Part shown: piece by piece, positions 21,901-27,900 of the stretch | Numbering within the stretch: position 1 is the first letter of the stretch | How the letters are laid out: every line of letters begins with the position of its first letter | NCBI GenBank assembly: GCA_947625055.1 | Contig: CANQMT010000001.1 | Location: 1 to 64,000 of the forward strand | Direction of reading: 5' to 3' | DNA from: an uncultured Monoglobus sp. | GTDB taxonomy: Bacteria > Bacillota > Clostridia > Monoglobales > Monoglobaceae | DNA: 64,000 nt | Position numbers and translations under genes: made by a program | Notes under the pieces: generated by a model | Database searches by the model: none | Told to the model about the DNA's origin: nothing | What the model saw: the letters and a program-made list of their open reading frames with translations, nothing else

Positions 21901-24900
21901 TATTCACCGATGCCGCTCCGCAGGACGGTGTGCTTTCGGATACGGTTAAGATCAATGATCAAAATGTCACCGTTTACGCGGTATGGGCGGCGGATATTAA
22001 CCATAACAAAACACCGGATTATAACGAGACGCCGCATACTCTGTCTTATGACGCTAACGGCGGCGAGGGAACACTGCCTGATCCTGTGAAGGTTCTGCCC
22101 GAGATCAAGATCAAGCTTGACGCCGAAAAGACATTCACTAAGACGGGCGCGGTATTTATCGGTTGGAGCCTTAACAGCTACTCTGAGCTTGTGACGAGCG
22201 CGGAGCAGGAAAACTCCCTCAGAATATACGAATATACTATGGGTAATGAGGACGTTACCGTTTACGCGCTGTATGCCGCTGATAATAACGGAGACGGAAC
22301 GCCGGATTACGGACGTTACACTTTGGAATATGACGCAAACGGAGCGGATGAGGGTTCTGCGCCTGACGACAATAACAAATACTCAACCGGAGCGGAAGTT
22401 ACGCTTAAAGAACCCGACGCTTCAATGAAAAAGACGGACGCGGTATTTATTGGCTGGAGCGAAAAAAAGAGTGAGGTTCAGAACGGTGACGGCAGCGCCA
22501 AGGTGTTTGACGCCGCCCCCGCGGAAGGCGTGATCACAAAAAGCGTTAAGATCGACGCGGATAACGTGACTGTTTACGCGGTATGGGCCGAGGACGGCAA
22601 CGGAAACGGCAAGCCGGATTATGACGAGAGCTACAGCGTGACGTACAACTCAAACGGCGCGCCCGACACCGTTAAGCTGCCCGAAAACAAAACGGGTCTT
22701 GACTATAACTCCGAGGTCACGATCGGCGATATTACCGTGGGCCTCTCGGATGACAACGACGGAAAGGGAAAATACTATACCGACGACAACTACGTTAAGC
22801 ATTATTTCCTCGGCTGGAGCGAGGATAAGCACGCCGAGACCGGAGACGACAAATACGCTCCGAATTCCTCGGTAAAACTCAACAGCGCCGATATTACGCT
22901 CTACGCGATCTGGAGCGCGGACAGATATAAGGTTCTCTACTACATAAACGGCGAGCTTGACACCGCCAAGGTTGATCCGGATTTCAGAGACAGGAGTTAC
23001 ACGTTCGGCGAGACAGCGGCATTGTGGATGCCCGTCAGCGAGGCGGAATATCCGCAGGGCGCTGATGCGACAGTCTTCGCGGGCTGGAGCGCGGATGAGA
23101 GCATGGAAAACACCGTCCTCAGCAAAATACCCGCCGCCGGAACGCTTGTTACAAGCGTCAGCATCCCGAACAGGGATGTTCCGGTTTACGCGGTATGGGC
23201 CGAGGACAAGAACAACGACAATATACCGGATTACGCCAATGATATGTACCTCGTGAAGTATCATTCAAACGGCGGTTTCCCGGATCCCGTTGATCACATA
23301 TTCTTCGCCGACTATACAAGATTTTATTTAAAAGATCAGACAGCAGATCTCATTGGTCTTGACGAGGGCGCGAGACGCGTCTCAAGAGAAAGAGCTGTTC
23401 TGGTCGGCTGGGGCAAGGATGCTCACGAAGAGCTTGTGAAATCGGATGAGGAGCTTAACGCTTTGATCACGGATAAAGACAGCCTTAAGTTCACAGATCA
23501 GAACATCACCGTTTACGCGCTGTGGGCCGCGGATAAGAACGGCAACGACATACCGGATTACAAAGAAAATCCGCGAACGCTGAAATATGACATAAACGGC
23601 GGAAGCGGCGAGACTCCCGCTTCCGTGAGCGACCTTTTGGTCGGCGACAGCGTTGAGCTTGAAAAGACTCCCGCCATAACGCTGACCGATGCGGTATTCA
23701 TAGGCTGGAGCAGACAGCAGAGCGTTGTCAGCGCGGAAGGAAAACCCGTGATCTTTAAATCAGCTCCGGATGAGGGCGTGATCACGGACAGCGTGACCGT
23801 CGCCGATGACGATGAAAACGAAATCACCGTTTACGCGGTATGGGCCGATGATATTAACCATAACGGTGTTCCCGATTATAACGAGACGCCGCGCACTCTG
23901 ACTTATGACGCAAACGAGGGAAGCGGAAAGGTGCCCGCTTCCGTGACGGTTCTGCCGGGAATTAACATTGATCTTGAGGATAACGTTGATCTCACCAAAG
24001 AGAACGCGGTATTTGTAGGTTGGAGCCTGACAAAATACTCAAAGCCTATCACGAGTCTTGAGGAGGAGAGCGCGCTCAGGATCGACGAGTACACAATGGG
24101 CGACCGGAACGTGACCGTTTATGCTCTTTACGCGGCCGATCTTGACGACAACGGCGAGGCCGACTACGGCAGATTTAAGGTTGAGTATAATAAGAACGGA
24201 GCCGAAATCGGAGAAGCGCCGATCGACAATAATTGGTACTCGACGGGAACGACGGTAACGCTTAAAACTCCCGACGCTGACATGACTTTGCAGGGCGCGA
24301 TGTTCATAGGCTGGAGCTCGAACAAAAACGCCGTGAGCACGAGCGGCGGCAAACCGGTGATATTTACCGCGGCTCCCGCGGACGGAATTGTTGAGACAGA
24401 AGTTATGATCGGCAGCGCGAATGTGACGGTTTACGCGGTATGGGCCGCGGACACCAACAACAACGGTACTCCTGATTATGACGAATTCTACACGGTCGAC
24501 TATGACACAAACGGCGCTCCGGACAGCGTTAAAACGCCGACCGCCCACACCGGGCTCGCGCACAACGGAATAATTCAAATAAAAGATATTTCAGAAGGAC
24601 TTTCGACAGACGACGAGGGAAGATACTATACCGACGGAAACGGGGTTAAAGTATACTTCGAGGGCTGGAGCACGGACATTCATGCCGAAAAAGCGAACGC
24701 TGATCTGGCGCCCGGAAAGTATCTCAGCTTAAACAGCGCGAATGTTACGCTGCATGCCGTATGGAGAGCCGACAGATTTAAGGTTCTGTATTACATCGGC
24801 GGCGCGCTTGATACCGAATATGTGAGCGATGACTTCCGCGGCAGAACATACGCTTACGGCGAGACGGCTGCTCTGTGGATGCCCGTCAGCGAGGCGCAGC

Positions 24901-27900
24901 TTCCCGCGGGCGCTGCGGGAACCGTATTCGCCGGCTGGACGGACAGCAAAGAAACCGCCGAAAAGGTGCTTACCGAGGTTCCCGCTGCGGGAACGCTGAT
25001 TACGAGCGTGAATATCCCGAACCGAGATGTTCCGGTCTACGCAGTATGGGCCGAGGATAAGGACGGAGACAAAATTCCGGACTACGCCGACAGCATGTAC
25101 CTTGTGAAATATCATTCAAACGGCGGCTTCCCCGATCCCGAGGATCACATTTTCTTCGCCGACTATACAAGATATTACATCACAGGCGCCGTAGCCGAGC
25201 TTATTGATGTTGAAACCGAAGGCAGACAGCGCGTTTCACTGGAAGGCGCAGTATTGGTCGGCTGGGGCAAGGAGGCACATAGTGCTTTTGTGACCTCTGA
25301 TGAGGAGCTTGTGGGACTGCTTGCGGACAATGAGTATCTCACGTTCGGCAGCGATAACATAACGGTTTACGCGCTGTGGGCCGCGGATGAGAATGGCAAT
25401 GACATACCGGATTATAAGGAAGAGATTTACACTCTGACATATGACGAAAACGGCGGTCAGGGTACGGTTCCCGAGCCCGTGACGGGCCTGCTTGACGGCG
25501 AAAGCGTTGAGCTTGAGCAAAAAGCGGAGCTTTCGATGGATAAGGCGGTGTTCATAGGCTGGAGCGAAAGCGAGGAGGATGTTCGCGGCGCGAACGGCGA
25601 TCCGATTGTGTTCGTTTCCGCTCCGCCCAAGGACGGCGTGATTGTTGACAGCGTTGTGATCAAGGCTTCGGATGCGGCGGTATACGCCGTATGGGCCGCC
25701 GACACGAACGACAACGGAACGCCCGACTATGAAGAGGCGGCTCACACGTTGAGCTATAATGCCAACGACGGCGAGGGAACGGTTCCCTCGGCGGTGCCCG
25801 ATCTGCTTCCCGGCACGGATGTCAAACTTGACATGGCGCCCGGTCTTGCCAATAGCGGCGGAGTATTTGTCGGCTGGAGCCTGACAAAATATTCAAGGCT
25901 TATGACAAGCGCTGAGGAAGAAGCCGCACTGAGAATTAAGAATGACACATACACAATGGGCTTTGATGACGTCACGGTATTCGCGCTTTACGCTGCGGAT
26001 TCAAACGGCGACAACGTGCCCGATTATGGCCGCTATTCGGTGACGTACGACAAAAACGGAGCCGAGGGAAGCGCACCCGTTGACACTAACAAATATTCAA
26101 CCGGAAGCGTTATAAGGCTTGTTCAGCCGGGCTCCGACATGAGGCTTGCAGACGCTGTGTTCATCGGCTGGAGCGAAAATAAGGCAGAGGTTCAAAATGA
26201 GAACGGCGGAGCGAAAATTTTTGACGCCGCGCCCGAAAGCGGTATAATCACCGACAGCGTGACGATAACCACAAATGATGTGACGGTATACGCGGCATGG
26301 GCGGCGGATAAGAACAACAACGGAACCCCCGATTATAATGAGGGTTATACTGTTTCATATAACGCGAACGGCGCGCCCAACAGCGTTAAGATGCCCGAAG
26401 CGCAGACCGGCCTCGCGTACAACGCATCAGTCAAGACGGGCGACATAACCGAAGGCCTTGAGTCCGATACAAACGGACGCTATTACACTGACGAGAGCGA
26501 AGTGAAGCATTACTTCCTCGGCTGGAGCGTGAACGCGGACGGCGGAGATATTATAGCGGTCGGCGGCGATGTTATGATAAACAGCGCGAACGTAACGCTT
26601 TACGCAGTATGGAGCGCCGATAGGTATCATGTTGTATATGACATGAACGGAGGAAGCGGAACGGTTCCCGACGAATACGCGGGCAGGACCTATGCCTTTG
26701 ACGAGAACGCTGCGCTCTATATCCCGCTTGCGGACGAAAGACCGACAAAGGACGATGTTGTGTTTGTCGGCTGGAGCGAGACGCCGATAGACGACGCGCT
26801 GACCGCGCCTCCGGATTACGGAACGATCGTCACAAGCGTTACGCTGCAAAACGGCGACAAGACGGTTTACGCGGTATGGGCCGAGGATAAGAACAGCGAC
26901 AAGGTTCCCGATTACGCTGACAATATGTATCTCGTGAAGTACCATATAAACGGCGGAACCTTCCCGAAGACAACAGACGGCATATTCTTTGAGGATTACA
27001 CCCGCTACAAACTCAGCGGTCAGACCGCGGAGCTAATCTCGATCGATGAGGGCAGACAGCGCGTTATGCGCGACGGAGCCGTTTTGGTCGGCTGGGGCAA
27101 GGAAGCTCACGAAGAGCTTGTGAAATCGGCTGCCGAGCTTACGGAACTCTCCGCCGACAGCGCATATCTAACGTTCGCGGACAGCGACATCACTGTATAC
27201 GCGCTGTGGGCCGCGGATGAGAATGGCAACGATATACCGGATTACGAGGAAAAGACTTACACTCTGACATATGACGGAAACGGCGGCGAGGGATCGGTTC
27301 CCGAGCCCGTGACCGGCCTGCTTGACGGCGACGTTGTCACTCTTGACGGAGCGGTTGCGCCGAGTATGCAGGGATGTGAGTTCCTCGGCTGGTGCGACGA
27401 CAAAAACGCCATCACCGATGAAAACGGTAGCCCGATGATCTTTACTGAAGTTCCCGACGGTGTTGTCAAGGAAAGCGTCACGATCGCGGGAGCGGATGTT
27501 ACAGTCTATGCGGTATGGAATAAAATTCCCATTGCGGAATACGGAGTCGTTTATAATGCCAACGGCGGAAACGACAGTGTTCCGATTGACGAAAAGACCT
27601 ATCCGATAGGCGGAGACGTTCAGCTTATGGACAGAGGCGAAATGACGAGAGAGGGCGCGGTATTCCTCGGCTGGTCGAAGAACGCTCACGAGCAGATAAT
27701 CATGACCCAGGATGAGCTTTCAGAGAGAATTTTGTCCGCGGGCGAGATCATTCCGCTTGATCTTGGAGACAACAGCTCGGTTATGACATTGTTCGCGGTA
27801 TGGGGAATTGACATAACCGACGGCACGCACACCGTGGTTGAGGACGGAACGGCCGATTATTATCAGGTGTTCTATAATTCAAACGCAGGACGCGAGGATG

